64,000 nucleotides of DNA from Amphritea sp. (GTDB lineage Bacteria; Pseudomonadota; Gammaproteobacteria; Pseudomonadales; Balneatricaceae), in NCBI RefSeq assembly GCF_016744155.1, contig NZ_JADGEW010000017.1:1-64000 (forward strand), given 5' to 3'. A model generated the notes under the pieces. That model had not been told where the DNA came from. It did not search any database and saw nothing but the letters and a program-made list of their open reading frames with translations. Of this stretch, positions 1-9,493 are shown piece by piece. How positions within the stretch are numbered: position 1 is the first letter of the stretch; each line of letters begins with the position of its first letter. The position numbers and the translations under genes were made by a program.

Positions 1-878
1 TCGAGATGCGTCTGGTGGGGAGTCAGCCTTCCCAGGGGGCTGCGCAGATCTGGACTAGCTTTCAGGTGCACAGTGACGGCTTTGGGCGGTTTTTGATTTA
101 TAACCGTGAGATGAGTGACAGCCAGGTGGGTCGACTGGTGCAGCGTCTACTAGAGATTGAATCTTACCGTTTGATGTCCCTGATCAGTTTGCCGCTGGCT
201 CGTACTATAAGCCCCCAGCTACAGCAGATGGATCAGCAGCTGGCGGAACTGACTCAGGTAATGTCTGTTGAGCAATCAGAGGATGTCGGTGGTTGTGATG
301 AGCGGCTGTTGCTGGGACGGTTAACGCATCTGGCATCGCGGGTAGAGGCTTATCGGGCACGTTCGACTTTTCGCTTTAATGCTACCAATGCGTATCAAGA
401 CCTGGTCATGTCCAGGCTTGTTGATTTGCGGGAGGATGAGGTTTCAGGCCACCTGACGTTGAATGAGTTCATCACTCGACGAATGGTGCCGGCGGTGCGA
501 ACATGTCAGGCAACGGCTGAAAGACTAGAAGACCTCTCTCGACGAATAGATCGTGTAAGTGATATGTTGCGGACGCAGGTGGAATTGTCGATACAAGGGC
601 AGAACCAGGAGTTGTTAAGCTCTATGGATCGGCGTTCTCAGATTCAGCTTATGATGCAGCATACGGTTGAGGGGCTGTCGGTTGCTGCGATAAGTTACTA
701 TGCCATTGGTTTGGTAAAGATCTTTATCGGAGTGCTCTATGATCAGGGGCTACAGATCGATAAAAGTCTCACGCTGGGTATCTCTATGCCCTTAATTATT
801 GTAGCTGTGGCGTTGGTTACCCGAAGGATTCATTCAAAATTTAGTAAGCTGGCTGCTGATTCGGCAGATAAAGACTAG
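1..878 (+). CDS. DUF3422 family membrane protein, 3' part
   Basis: The reading frame is already open at the window edge, so only the C-terminal part of the gene (about 291 codons) is present; the ATG at position 6 is internal. The sequence matches what I recall of the DUF3422 family, predicted membrane-anchored proteins of unknown function common in proteobacteria. The visible part is mostly helical with long charged stretches. It ends in two hydrophobic segments (about residues 222-245 and 255-273 of the visible part) followed by a basic tail, as expected of a C-terminal membrane hairpin. It stops 15 bases before bolA, so the two may be co-transcribed. No function can be given. Confidence 0.75.
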   Translation, partial: EMRLVGSQPSQGAAQIWTSFQVHSDGFGRFLIYNREMSDSQVGRLVQRLLEIESYRLMSLISLPLARTISPQLQQMDQQLAELTQVMSVEQSEDVGGCDERLLLGRLTHLASRVEAYRARSTFRFNATNAYQDLVMSRLVDLREDEVSGHLTLNEFITRRMVPAVRTCQATAERLEDLSRRIDRVSDMLRTQVELSIQGQNQELLSSMDRRSQIQLMMQHTVEGLSVAAISYYAIGLVKIFIGVLYDQGLQIDKSLTLGISMPLIIVAVALVTRRIHSKFSKLAADSADKD

Positions 879-893
879 AAAGGCATTAATAAG

Positions 894-1211
894 ATGAGTA
901 TTGCAATAGAGATTGAGCAACGGCTGAAGCAGGCGCTGACTTTACAGCACCTGGTCATTGAAAATGAAAGCCATATGCATAGTGGTCCGGCCGCAGAGAG
1001 CCATTTTAAGTTGGCAGTTGTCGCAGATGATTTTTCCGGTAAGCGTCCAGTTGCCCGGCATCAGCTGATCTATGGGGCTTTATCAGAGCTTATGAATAAC
1101 CCGATACATGCTTTATCACTGCATTTATATACTGCAGTTGAGTGGCAAGAGCAGAACGGTGATATTCCGTTATCACCTAACTGCATGGGTGGCTCTAAAA
1201 GCGGTCATTAG
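894..1211 (+). CDS. bolA: BolA family protein
   Basis: This 105-residue protein carries the BolA signature: a phenylalanine and glycine followed by the RxxARHQLIYGAL helix (about residues 38-64) of the class II KH-like fold, then a C-terminal strand with a conserved His. BolA proteins work with monothiol glutaredoxins in iron-sulfur handling and, in enterobacteria, affect cell shape and biofilm genes. An AAAGG ribosome site at about 880 lies a suitable distance from the ATG. It is longer than the IbaG/YrbA type, so BolA itself is the better name. The C terminus (PNCMGGSKSGH) contains a Cys and a His that could be metal ligands. Confidence 0.85.
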   Translation: MSIAIEIEQRLKQALTLQHLVIENESHMHSGPAAESHFKLAVVADDFSGKRPVARHQLIYGALSELMNNPIHALSLHLYTAVEWQEQNGDIPLSPNCMGGSKSGH

Positions 1212-1212
1212 A

Positions 1213-1226
1213 TTGATCTTAATCAA
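1213..1226. promoter_or_regulatory. Perfect FNR/Anr-type box (TTGAT-N4-ATCAA)
   Basis: The 14 bases match the FNR/Anr consensus exactly. The box begins two bases after the bolA stop codon and is centred about 107 bases before the start of the DUF465 gene. A TATAAC element at 1254-1259 would put a transcription start near 1266, so the box centre falls near -46, close to the -41.5 of class II FNR-activated promoters. Oxygen-responsive activation of the downstream gene is inferred. Confidence 0.6.
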
Positions 1227-1326
1227 TGTTCGATAGTGCTATCAGGCAGAGACTATAACTAGGTACTGGGCAGGGGTGACCGCCCGCTACTTTTCTCCCT
1301 CAATCTTTACAGGAGTATCGTTTTTT

Positions 1327-1566
1327 ATGCCTACTGAACATCACGACCTGATACATGAGCTTCCTGAGCACCGCGAACGTATCCATGTGTTGAAAACAAC
1401 AAATAACCATTTTGCTAAACTATTTGATGAGTATCATGACGTAACCAAACAGGTTGAAAAAATGGTAGGCCTGGCAGAGCCGGTGTGTACTCAAACCGAA
1501 GAGGCGTTGAAGCTGAAACGTTTACACCTAAAAGATCAGCTGTTTACGATGGTTAAACAGATCTGA
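1327..1566 (+). CDS. DUF465 (YdcH-like) small protein
   Basis: This 79-residue, highly charged helical protein has the DUF465/YdcH layout: an N-terminal helix rich in His, Glu and Asn, then a KLKRLHLKDQL helix near the C terminus. The family has no settled function. The start at 1327 is chosen because an AGGAG site lies about 12 bases upstream; an in-frame start at 1276 would add 17 residues that do not look like the family. The gene stands alone between an FNR-type box and a strong terminator, so it is probably a single-gene transcript induced at low oxygen (inference). Confidence 0.8.
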   Translation: MPTEHHDLIHELPEHRERIHVLKTTNNHFAKLFDEYHDVTKQVEKMVGLAEPVCTQTEEALKLKRLHLKDQLFTMVKQI

Positions 1567-1586
1567 TTTGAACCTCCCCCGGTTCT

Positions 1587-1609
1587 AACCCGCTTTAGCG
1601 GGTTTTTTT
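1587..1609 (+). terminator. Intrinsic terminator after the DUF465 gene
   Basis: A 7-bp perfect GC-rich stem (AACCCGC / GCGGGTT, loop TTTA) is followed directly by a run of T, 21 bases after the stop codon. Confidence 0.9.
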
Positions 1610-1717
1610 GTCTCTGGGCTCTGAAGTATGCATCCACTTTACGCTATTATGCGTAACGCATTTTGACTAAAGTATCTGACTAAATGGTTTGGCAGAAATA
1701 GAGAGCTACCCCGCGTT

Positions 1718-3517
1718 ATGGATAAATCTAGATCCACTCCTCATTACACTTGGGGATATATTTGGAATATAGCACTTGAGTATAGGCCTTTGTTGATTAA
1801 GGCTAACCTCATCGCACTGTTGGCGACGTGTGTTAGTGTGCCGTTGCCGCTGTTGATGCCGCTGCTTGTTGATGAAGTATTGTTAAATCAGCCCGGTGTC
1901 TTGGTACGATGGAGCGATCAGTTATTCCCAGATGACTGGCAGGGGCCGGTGCTATATATCACTGCTGTGTTATTGATCACCGTGTTTTTACGGGCAGTAG
2001 CCTTAGTGTTGAATGTCTGGCAGGGCCGGCAGTTTTCCATTATCTCTAAAGAAGTAATATTTCGAATCAGAGAGGGATTGCTACAACGTTTGAAGCGGAT
2101 CTCGATGGCGGAGTATGAGTCGTTGGGTAGCGGTGCCGTCAGTTCTCACTTTGTTACTGATCTCGATACAGTGGATCGTTTTGTTGGCGCCTCGCTCAGT
2201 CGGATGCTGATAGCGCTTTTGACTATCATCGGTACTGCGATCGTGTTGATCTGGATGCACTGGCAATTAGCGTTATTTATTCTGCTGCTCAATCCGTTTG
2301 TTGTTTGGCTGACCATGACTATTGGTAAACGGGTCAAAGAGCTTAAATCAAGAGAAAACAAAGCTTATGAGCGGTTTCAGGGTGGTTTGACTGAAGTGCT
2401 TGAAGCTATCTATCAGATTCGTGCTGCTAATCGTGAAAATCACTACCTCCAGGGGCTTGTGGGAGATGCGCGCTCGTTACGTGATCATTCCACGCGTTTT
2501 GAATGGCGCACTGAAGCGGCTAGTCGCTTTAGCTTTATGGTGTTTCTCATCGGCTTTGACCTGTTTCGGGCGTTGTCTATGGTAATGGTGGTCTATTCTG
2601 ACCTGAGTATTGGTCAGATGATGGCAGTGTTTGGTTATCTCTGGTTCATGATGGGGCCCGTTCAGGAAGTTTTGGGTATTCAGTACGCGTTCTACGGTGC
2701 AAAGGCTGCTTTACAGCGGGTTAATCGATTAGCTGATCTGGATGAGGAGCCGGACTATCCTCATATCAACAATCCTTTCACCGGAAAATCGTCAGTAGCC
2801 ATTGAACTGGCAGATATTCACTTTAGCTATATTGCAGGTCAGGAAGTTCTTCGGGGGCTGTCGTTAAAGATTGAAGCAGGGCAAAAGATCGCTTTGGTTG
2901 GTGCCAGTGGTGGGGGGAAATCAACCTTGGTACAGGTGTTACTTGGATTGTATCAGCCCCAAAAAGGGGGAGTGTTATTCGATGATATTCCTGTTGAAGA
3001 GATTGGTCTGGATCTGGTTCGGGAAAATGTCGTCACAGTGTTGCAGCATCCGGCGTTGTTTAATGACTCAATCAGAGGCAATTTGACCCTGGGACGAGAA
3101 TATACCGATCAGCAATTGTGGCAAGCACTGGCTGTAGCGCAGTTAGAGCCCTTTGTTAATCAGTTGGGTGAGGGGTTGGATACGATGGTTGGTCGACAAG
3201 GTGTGCGCCTGTCTGGTGGGCAGCGACAGCGATTGGCGATTGCACGAATGGTCTTGGCTGATCCAAAGGTGGTGGTGCTGGATGAGGCGACATCGGCGCT
3301 TGATGCTGAAACCGAATATAACCTCCACCGTGATCTGGCTGGTTTTCTTAAAGGGCGCACCACTATTATAGTGGCTCACCGCCTGAGTGCGGTTAAACAA
3401 GCGGATCATGTTTATGTGTTTGAAGATGGTCAGGTTGCTGAGCAGGGTGGCCATGAGCAGTTATTAAAACAGAATGGTCTCTATGCTCGTTTATATGGAC
3501 AGCATCAGCAGCATTGA
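1718..3517 (+). CDS. ABC half-transporter, MsbA/LapB exporter type
   Basis: The 599-residue protein fuses an N-terminal six-helix exporter domain (about residues 20-335) to a complete ATPase domain (about 360-595). The ATPase domain has Walker A GASGGGKST (about 395), an LSGGQRQR signature, Walker B VVVLDEATSALD and an AHR switch histidine, so it should be an active homodimeric exporter at the inner membrane. The substrate is not evident; lipid or drug export is typical of the class. Its stop is 11 bases from a ClsB-like phospholipid synthase, so the pair is probably an operon and a lipid-related role is possible. The ribosome site before the ATG is weak. Confidence 0.85.
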   Translation: MDKSRSTPHYTWGYIWNIALEYRPLLIKANLIALLATCVSVPLPLLMPLLVDEVLLNQPGVLVRWSDQLFPDDWQGPVLYITAVLLITVFLRAVALVLNVWQGRQFSIISKEVIFRIREGLLQRLKRISMAEYESLGSGAVSSHFVTDLDTVDRFVGASLSRMLIALLTIIGTAIVLIWMHWQLALFILLLNPFVVWLTMTIGKRVKELKSRENKAYERFQGGLTEVLEAIYQIRAANRENHYLQGLVGDARSLRDHSTRFEWRTEAASRFSFMVFLIGFDLFRALSMVMVVYSDLSIGQMMAVFGYLWFMMGPVQEVLGIQYAFYGAKAALQRVNRLADLDEEPDYPHINNPFTGKSSVAIELADIHFSYIAGQEVLRGLSLKIEAGQKIALVGASGGGKSTLVQVLLGLYQPQKGGVLFDDIPVEEIGLDLVRENVVTVLQHPALFNDSIRGNLTLGREYTDQQLWQALAVAQLEPFVNQLGEGLDTMVGRQGVRLSGGQRQRLAIARMVLADPKVVVLDEATSALDAETEYNLHRDLAGFLKGRTTIIVAHRLSAVKQADHVYVFEDGQVAEQGGHEQLLKQNGLYARLYGQHQQH

Positions 3518-3528
3518 TGGAGTGATTT

Positions 3529-4656
3529 ATGGCTGGCAGTTATCACTGGTCAGGCGGTAATCGGGTTGAACTGTTGGTTGAGGGTGAGCAGTTTATACCC
3601 CATATGTTGAAAGCGATAACAGAGGCTCGCCAATTACTGTTGCTTGAGTTTTATATGGTCAGTTCGGGCAATGTAGCTGATCTATTCATTGAAGCATTGA
3701 TTAAGGCTGCGCGACGTGGTGTTAAAGTCTGCTGGTTAATCGATGATTTTGGTGGGCGTCAATTCCATCAGCAGGACCGAGAACGGCTGGCAAAGGCGAG
3801 TATAGAGGTGCAATTCTATAATCGTCTTCGTCTAGCAAAGTTGGCTCGAAATTTGGCTCGTGACCATCGAAAGTTAATGATTGTTGACCAGAAACTGGGT
3901 TATATCGGGGGGACTGGGATTAGTGATGAGTATCTGAGAGAGAAGCCGGCTGAGGGAGCGTTGGCCTGGCACGATATCATGCTGGGGGTCGAAGGTGCGG
4001 TCGTGAGTGATATGGTGCGTTTGTTTACTCGTCAGTGGTGTCTTTGCGGTGGGAAAATACTATTTAATGTAATGCCTCCAGATTACACCCGGGTAGGTGA
4101 TGCTATGTCGAGAGTGACAGAAGCTCAGGGTGTTAGGTTGCAACAAATAAAGCACAGTTTTGTGCAGCATATTAATCATGCTACTGACCGGGTATGGTTA
4201 GCTACAGCCTATTTTTTACCGGTTTTTTCGGTGCGTCGTAGTTTGCGACAAGCGGCTGAGCGTGGCGTTGATGTGCGAATTATTGTTTCCAGTCTTAACA
4301 CGGATCATCCCTGGGTTTACCATGCATCTAAGCGTTATTATCGACGGTTGCTTAAGGCAGGGGTCAAAATTTACGAATACCAGCCCGCTTTTCTCCATGC
4401 CAAACTGGGGCTCTGTGATTCGTGGGTGTCTGCAGGATCTTGTAATCTGGACCATTGGAACCTGCGCTGGAATCTTGAAGCTAATCTCGAAGTGGTGGAA
4501 CCTAGCTTGGCGGCAGCTGTCGAAACGTTGCTAAGGAGTGATATGGAAGAGAGTGAAGAGGTTGTATACGATCAATGGCGTAGTCGTCCCTGGTATCAGA
4601 AGTTGCGGGAGGCGGGCTGGTCGTTACTGTGTCAGCTTCTGTTAAAGATCCGTTAA
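3529..4656 (+). CDS. ClsB-like cardiolipin synthase (phospholipase D family)
   Basis: This 375-residue protein has two HxKxxxxD catalytic motifs typical of the phospholipase D superfamily: H113, K115, D120 and H290, K292, D297. The second is followed by the S-x-N-L-D element. There is no N-terminal transmembrane hairpin, which fits ClsB/YbhO rather than ClsA. Known members join phosphatidyl groups to make cardiolipin at the inner membrane. A GGAG site in the short gap after the ABC transporter gene supports co-transcription. Another phosphatidyltransferase activity cannot be excluded. Confidence 0.8.
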   Translation: MAGSYHWSGGNRVELLVEGEQFIPHMLKAITEARQLLLLEFYMVSSGNVADLFIEALIKAARRGVKVCWLIDDFGGRQFHQQDRERLAKASIEVQFYNRLRLAKLARNLARDHRKLMIVDQKLGYIGGTGISDEYLREKPAEGALAWHDIMLGVEGAVVSDMVRLFTRQWCLCGGKILFNVMPPDYTRVGDAMSRVTEAQGVRLQQIKHSFVQHINHATDRVWLATAYFLPVFSVRRSLRQAAERGVDVRIIVSSLNTDHPWVYHASKRYYRRLLKAGVKIYEYQPAFLHAKLGLCDSWVSAGSCNLDHWNLRWNLEANLEVVEPSLAAAVETLLRSDMEESEEVVYDQWRSRPWYQKLREAGWSLLCQLLLKIR

Positions 4657-4836
4657 GCTAACAGCGCCTACACTTGAACTAATATTTAGCAGGGTTAAAT
4701 TGCTCAGGTTATACTTAGATAATATATGAACAGGTCTTCTGCTTCTCCGGCTTTCAGAGTGCGCATTGGACTTATTTTATCCTTCTTGGCAGATAAAAAG
4801 TATTCTTAATTACTAAACGGTATTCAGGATTTATTT

Positions 4837-5298
4837 ATGAACAAGGCTATGGTTATAACTTTTACAGCGTTTGTGCTGATGTTGCAGGGTTGTGCGTCTT
4901 CTCTGAGCGGTGATACGTACTCTCGAAGTGAAGCTCGACGGGTTCAGAATGTTGAATTTGCTTGGGTCGATACGGTTACGCCTGTGGTGATAGAGGGTCG
5001 TACTGATAGTCCGCTAGGCGCCGGTGCCGGTGCTGTTGTTGGTGGTATAGCGGGTAGTACTCTGGGTGGTGGTAAAGGTAGCAGTATCGCTTCTGTTATT
5101 GGTGCCGTAGCTGGTGGAATCATCGGCCAGAAGGTTGAAAAAAATGTTACCCAAAAGCAGGGGCAAGAAATTACAGTCACGCTTGAGAATGGTAAAACGA
5201 TTTCAGTGGTTCAGGAAGTTGATAATAATGGTTTCTTCCAGCCGGGAGAGCGGGTGAGAGTGCTTCGTCAAGGTGGTACTGCACGAATAGCACGTTAA
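4837..5298 (+). CDS. SlyB/PcP-like outer-membrane lipoprotein with glycine-zipper domain
   Basis: The 153-residue protein starts with a lipoprotein signal peptide ending in LQGC, with Cys19 as the lipidated residue; the next residue is Ala, which favours outer-membrane sorting. Residues about 60-103 form a glycine-zipper 2TM segment of Gly/Ala/Ser repeats, followed by a short beta domain with GQEITVTLENG and PGERVRV elements typical of SlyB and PcP lipoproteins. These help envelope integrity under stress. The gene stands alone with its own upstream gap (4657-4836) and a downstream terminator. Confidence 0.85.
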   Translation: MNKAMVITFTAFVLMLQGCASSLSGDTYSRSEARRVQNVEFAWVDTVTPVVIEGRTDSPLGAGAGAVVGGIAGSTLGGGKGSSIASVIGAVAGGIIGQKVEKNVTQKQGQEITVTLENGKTISVVQEVDNNGFFQPGERVRVLRQGGTARIAR

Positions 5299-5308
5299 AT
5301 ATAGCTGT

Positions 5309-5338
5309 AAAAAAGCCCGCTACGATGCGGGCTTTTTT
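5309..5338. terminator. Bidirectional intrinsic terminator
   Basis: A perfect 12-bp inverted repeat (A6-GCCCGC / GCGGGC-T6) with a 6-base loop lies between the convergent SlyB-like and UPF0149 genes. With T runs on both strands it can stop transcription from either side. Confidence 0.9.
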
Positions 5339-5362
5339 GTGCCTGATCGTTTGCTTAGATGG

Positions 5363-5959
5363 CTATTTCTTGTCTGCAGGAGCGTGGAATAGCAAGTAGA
5401 GGTCGACTAGAAGATCCGGGATGCTACGGCACATTTCGTCGCACAGGCGGGTATCTTCACGCATTTTCAGAAACTCATCTTCTTCAAAGAGTTCTGAAGC
5501 GATCATAATCGGTAACATAAATTCTGCGACCTCTTCCTCTGCCTGATGGTTAAACCACTCATCTTCTTTAAGGAAGACTGCTTCCATAAAGGCCTGAGCC
5601 CATGAAGTCATAGCGCTTTGTTCTTCTTCATCATTCTCTGTTTCAAGAGTCAGATCGCAAGGCAGCAGCATATCCTGATCGTTGTAAAGGTCGCTGCCAA
5701 TGCTGAAATAGAAGCGGCGAAGCAGGTCTTCAATGCGAGCTTTCTGTTCTTCGGAGCTGTAGGCAGGTAGGCCATCGAAAAGTTCCTGAAGCCACTGTTT
5801 TTCAGCGATTTTGACCGGGCTGATGTTCAGCGCACAGAAATAACCATGGGTGCCCACCAGATCCAGAGCGTCCTCGGATACGGCATCAGAGAACATAAAT
5901 GCTTCAAGTTCATCCAGTTCAGCATCGGTAAGGGGGGTGTTTAACATTGGGTTTTGCAT
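5363..5959 (-). CDS. UPF0149 (YecA/YgfB-type) family protein
   Basis: The 198-residue acidic, helical protein has the family's opening (LTDAELDELEAFMFS, about residues 9-23) and the later block with FYFSIGSDLYNDQDMLLPCD. It lacks the C-terminal SEC-C zinc motif found in some YecA proteins. The family's molecular function is unsettled. An internal Met at residue 5 is an alternative start. It is divergently oriented from recQ, and the roughly 90-base space between them must hold both promoters. Confidence 0.7.
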   Translation of the reverse strand: MQNPMLNTPLTDAELDELEAFMFSDAVSEDALDLVGTHGYFCALNISPVKIAEKQWLQELFDGLPAYSSEEQKARIEDLLRRFYFSIGSDLYNDQDMLLPCDLTLETENDEEEQSAMTSWAQAFMEAVFLKEDEWFNHQAEEEVAEFMLPIMIASELFEEDEFLKMREDTRLCDEMCRSIPDLLVDLYLLFHAPADKK

Positions 5960-6051
5960 AGGTTCGGATCCGGCAAAAAAAGAGTGTGCAGATTCTAACA
6001 GCGATGATGGCTGATGCGTAGTGTTTATCTGCCGTAATTAGATAAATCTGG

Positions 6052-8229
6052 ATGACACTGGGGCTCTCATCCCGGATAATGCCGGCCATGATAGAAAAGG
6101 CCCGGCAACTCCTAAAACAGATATTTGGTTACGACCAGTTCCGAGAACCTCAGCAGGAGGTGATCGAGACTCTGCTCGCCGGCGGCGATGCGCTGGTGGT
6201 GATGCCTACTGGTGGTGGTAAATCACTCTGCTACCAGCTTCCGGCGCTTATTCGGCCAGGCGTTGCCGTGGTTGTTTCTCCGTTGATTGCATTGATGCAG
6301 GATCAGGTACAGGCGTTATCCCAGTGGGGTATCAATGCCGGGTATCTGAATTCGTCGATGGACTTCAGTATGGCGCAGGAGGTAGAGCACCAATTGCGCA
6401 GCGGAGAGTTAGACCTGCTCTATGTTGCTCCAGAGCGTTTACTTCAGCCCCGCACGCTCAAAATGTTGTCGGAATGTCCGTTGGCGCTATTTGCCATTGA
6501 TGAAGCGCACTGTGTGTCTCAATGGGGGCATGACTTTCGTCCTGAGTATCTTCAACTTAGTTATCTGCAAGAATGTTTCCCCGATGTGCCGCGAATTGCA
6601 CTGACGGCGACTGCTGATGAGCGAACCCGTGAAGAAATTTGCACTCGTCTTGGGCTGGAAAATGCCCGGAAATTCATTCAGGGCTTTGATCGACCAAATA
6701 TCCGTTACCGAATCGGCCAGAAACATCGAGCTAAAGAACAGCTACTAAAATTCTTGAAAGCAGAGCATGCCGGTGACACAGGTATTGTCTACTGTCTGTC
6801 TCGTAAGAGAGTTGATGATACCGCGCAGTGGCTGCAAGAGCAGGGCTATAACGCCTTGCCATACCATGCAGGGCTGCCTCAGGAGATGCGCCATCATAAT
6901 CAACATCGTTTTCTGACAGAAGAAAATATTCTAATGGTAGCTACGGTTGCTTTTGGTATGGGGATTGATAAGCCTAATGTGCGTTTCGTGGCCCATTTAG
7001 ACCTGCCAAAAAGTATCGAGGCTTATTATCAGGAAACCGGACGTGCCGGACGGGATGGGTTGCCTGCTGATGCCTGGATGGTTTATGGGCTTCAGGATGT
7101 GATCTTTCTTCGGCAGATGCTGGAAGGTTCTCAAGCGGATGACTTACACAAAAGCGTCGAGCGGCAGAAGTTGGAATCGATGCTGGGGTTGTGTGAGGTC
7201 ACCAGTTGTCGCCGACAGACGCTACTGACTTACTTTGGCGAGTCAGAGTCTAAGCCTTGTGGCAACTGTGATACCTGCTTAGAGCCTGTGCCAGTTTGGG
7301 ATGCAACCGATGCTGCGCGTAAGGCTTTGTCAGGTGTGTACCGCTGTGGACAGCGTTTTGGCGTCAATCATGTTATTGAAGTGTTATCGGGCAAGTCCAG
7401 TGAAAGGGTGCTTGAGTTAAAGCATCATCAGCTCAGTACTTTTGGTATCGGTAAAGAGCTGGATCGAAATCAGTGGCGCTCAGTATTCAGGCAGCTGGTG
7501 GCACGTGGTTATCTGAGTGTTGCTGCGAACAGTCACGGAGTCCTCTATCTCACTGACAGCTGTCGACCCTTGTTGAAAGGTGAACTGCAGATAGAGATGC
7601 GTCAGGATAAGCGTAAGCAGGAGTCGTTTAGTAAGCGAAATGACCCTCAGCAAAAGCTTGATTCAGAAGATTATGGCTTATGGAATGCACTCAAGGCTCT
7701 CAGGATGAAGTTATCCAAGCAGCAGGATGTGCCACCCTATGTCATTTTCCATGATGCAACTTTGATGGAGTTGGTAATGTACCGGCCATTGACGCATCAG
7801 CAGATGGGGCGTCTTAATGGCATCGGTGAGCGAAAGCTTGAGTTATACGGCGACCAGTTTCTTGAGCTTATTCGTGAGTATCAGGCGGAGCAGCAGAACC
7901 CACAGGATAAAGATCTGCAGGTGCAGGAGTCGGTAACGCTTTATCGCACCGGAATGACGGTAACGCAGGTAGCAAGGCAGCAGCACCTGTCTGAAAATGT
8001 TATTTACAATCATCTGGCTGATGGTATAGCTGAAGGTCAATTGATTCTGTCAGATGTGGTAGAGCTAAGCGCAGATCAGTTACGACAGGTTCAACAGTTG
8101 ATGTGTGAATGCATGGAATCCTTTGGTGTTGCACTAAAGCCGGTGTATGAGGGGTTAGATGGGCTATATGAATATGGTGTTCTGCGTTGTATACGTGCCG
8201 ATATGGAACGTGTAGAGCGAGGTGATTAA
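6052..8229 (+). CDS. recQ: ATP-dependent DNA helicase RecQ
   Basis: This is a superfamily 2 3'-5' helicase for recombination and fork repair. Visible are Walker A MPTGGGKS, the DEAH box in [20 protein letters not shown], the helicase C domain with GRAGRDG, the zinc-binding cysteines (CEVTSC...CGNCDTC), a winged-helix region and an HRDC domain (about residues 560-625). A C-terminal extension of about 100 residues resembles the HTH_40 domain seen in some RecQ proteins, making it 725 residues against about 610 for E. coli. The first Met lacks a good ribosome site; ATGs at 6079 and 6088 also lack one, and the latter starts nearest the conserved region. Confidence 0.93.
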   Translation: MTLGLSSRIMPAMIEKARQLLKQIFGYDQFREPQQEVIETLLAGGDALVVMPTGGGKSLCYQLPALIRPGVAVVVSPLIALMQDQVQALSQWGINAGYLNSSMDFSMAQEVEHQLRSGELDLLYVAPERLLQPRTLKMLSECPLALFAIDEAHCVSQWGHDFRPEYLQLSYLQECFPDVPRIALTATADERTREEICTRLGLENARKFIQGFDRPNIRYRIGQKHRAKEQLLKFLKAEHAGDTGIVYCLSRKRVDDTAQWLQEQGYNALPYHAGLPQEMRHHNQHRFLTEENILMVATVAFGMGIDKPNVRFVAHLDLPKSIEAYYQETGRAGRDGLPADAWMVYGLQDVIFLRQMLEGSQADDLHKSVERQKLESMLGLCEVTSCRRQTLLTYFGESESKPCGNCDTCLEPVPVWDATDAARKALSGVYRCGQRFGVNHVIEVLSGKSSERVLELKHHQLSTFGIGKELDRNQWRSVFRQLVARGYLSVAANSHGVLYLTDSCRPLLKGELQIEMRQDKRKQESFSKRNDPQQKLDSEDYGLWNALKALRMKLSKQQDVPPYVIFHDATLMELVMYRPLTHQQMGRLNGIGERKLELYGDQFLELIREYQAEQQNPQDKDLQVQESVTLYRTGMTVTQVARQQHLSENVIYNHLADGIAEGQLILSDVVELSADQLRQVQQLMCECMESFGVALKPVYEGLDGLYEYGVLRCIRADMERVERGD

Positions 8230-8234
8230 TCGTC

Positions 8235-8654
8235 GTGGAAGATATTGGCCTCTGGGGGTTGTTTCTAAGTAGTTTTATCTCCTCAACACTAATGCCTGGT
8301 GGCTCTGAGGTGTTATTAGCCTATCTGTTGACTCAGTCTGAATTTAGTTCGATAGAACTGTTAATTGCAGCTACTGCCGGTAATAGTCTGGGTGGTATTT
8401 TGACCTATGCTATGGGGTGGTGGATTAGTTCTCGCTGGCCGCTAAAAGTGCCTGAAAAGAAAAGGCAAAAACAAGCTTTGGTTTGGGTGCAGCGTTATGG
8501 GGTTTTATCTCTGTTGTTTTCCTGGTTGCCCTTGATTGGTGATCCATTATGTTTGGCGGCCGGTTGGGTACGATGTCATCTGTTTTATTCGCTGATGCTG
8601 ATCTGCGTTGGTAAAACCTTGCGCTACTCACTAATCGTTCTAGCTGTTAGCTGA
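8235..8654 (+). CDS. YqaA family (DedA-like) membrane protein
   Basis: The 139-residue protein begins with GTG five bases after the recQ stop, so it is probably translated from the recQ message. It has the YqaA/SNARE-associated layout: an N-terminal helix with SSTLMPGGSEVLL, a second helix with AGNSLGGILTYAMGWW, a basic cytoplasmic loop, and SWLPLIGDPLCLAAGW before the last helix. DedA relatives act in lipid flipping, but YqaA itself has no proven function. The length agrees with E. coli YqaA. Confidence 0.8.
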   Translation: MEDIGLWGLFLSSFISSTLMPGGSEVLLAYLLTQSEFSSIELLIAATAGNSLGGILTYAMGWWISSRWPLKVPEKKRQKQALVWVQRYGVLSLLFSWLPLIGDPLCLAAGWVRCHLFYSLMLICVGKTLRYSLIVLAVS

Positions 8655-8707
8655 TATAGTTTGGGCTTAGGAATAAGTCATTAGTCAGTATTGAGAGCGG
8701 AGGAGCT

Positions 8708-9493
8708 ATGCTGAAATCTCGTTGGTTTCGGTCGCTGCGGATAACTGTATTACTGATTACTCTGTTTGTTGTTGCAATGAATGCCTGGCTTTCCAGTGCA
8801 CGTATTCAGTCATGGAGTCGTCCGGTCTGGGTTGTTCTTTATCCAATTAATGCAGATGGAAGGGCTGATACTCAGGCGTATATTAATGCACTTAGCGAAG
8901 AGCATTTCGAGGACGTAGAGCGCTTTTTGCAACGAGAAGCGCACCGTTACGGACTGGTGGGGCAATCAATAGCAGAAGTTTTTCTCTCGACTCCATTGGT
9001 GGCGTTACCCCCTGAAATTGACATTGAAGCAGGGGTCTTTGAAAGTATCTTCTGGAGCTTAAAGATGCGCTGGTGGTCGTGGAAAAACGATAACTGGCCA
9101 GGGCCTGAGCCTGATGTAAGAATTTACCTGCAATATTTTTCTCCACAGAAAAAGCAGGTGTTATCTCATTCGTTAGGGCTTCAAAAGGGTATGATCGGGT
9201 TGGTGAATGGTTTTGCCAGTGTTGATTATATAGCGACAAATAACTTCGTAATCACCCATGAGCTGATGCATACATTCGGAGCATCAGACAAGTACGATCT
9301 TGAAACTAATGAGCCAATCTATCCCGATGGTTTTGCTGATCCTCAACAACGTCCTTTGCTGCCTCAAGTCAGAGCAGAAATTATGGGTGGTCGAGTAAAG
9401 GTCTCACCTGGTTGGCTGGTAATGCCTCTTAGCTTGGATGATGTTGTTGTCGGTGATAAGACAGCGGATGAAATTGGTTGGTTGAGCATGTGA
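8708..9493 (+). CDS. Membrane-anchored HExxH metallopeptidase-like protein of unknown function
   Basis: I do not recognise this 261-residue protein as a named family. It has an N-terminal signal anchor (about residues 10-28), so most of it should lie in the periplasm. The clear motif is HELMHTFGASDKY, with zinc ligands H184 and H188 and catalytic E185; the following Gly and Asp are compatible with a metzincin-like or archaemetzincin-like active site. Two Trp-rich stretches occur (residues about 118-131). A GGAGG ribosome site sits seven bases before the ATG. It lies directly upstream of the LapA-type adhesin with 436 bases between them; a role in processing envelope proteins is a guess from context. 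Confidence 0.6.
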   Translation: MLKSRWFRSLRITVLLITLFVVAMNAWLSSARIQSWSRPVWVVLYPINADGRADTQAYINALSEEHFEDVERFLQREAHRYGLVGQSIAEVFLSTPLVALPPEIDIEAGVFESIFWSLKMRWWSWKNDNWPGPEPDVRIYLQYFSPQKKQVLSHSLGLQKGMIGLVNGFASVDYIATNNFVITHELMHTFGASDKYDLETNEPIYPDGFADPQQRPLLPQVRAEIMGGRVKVSPGWLVMPLSLDDVVVGDKTADEIGWLSM

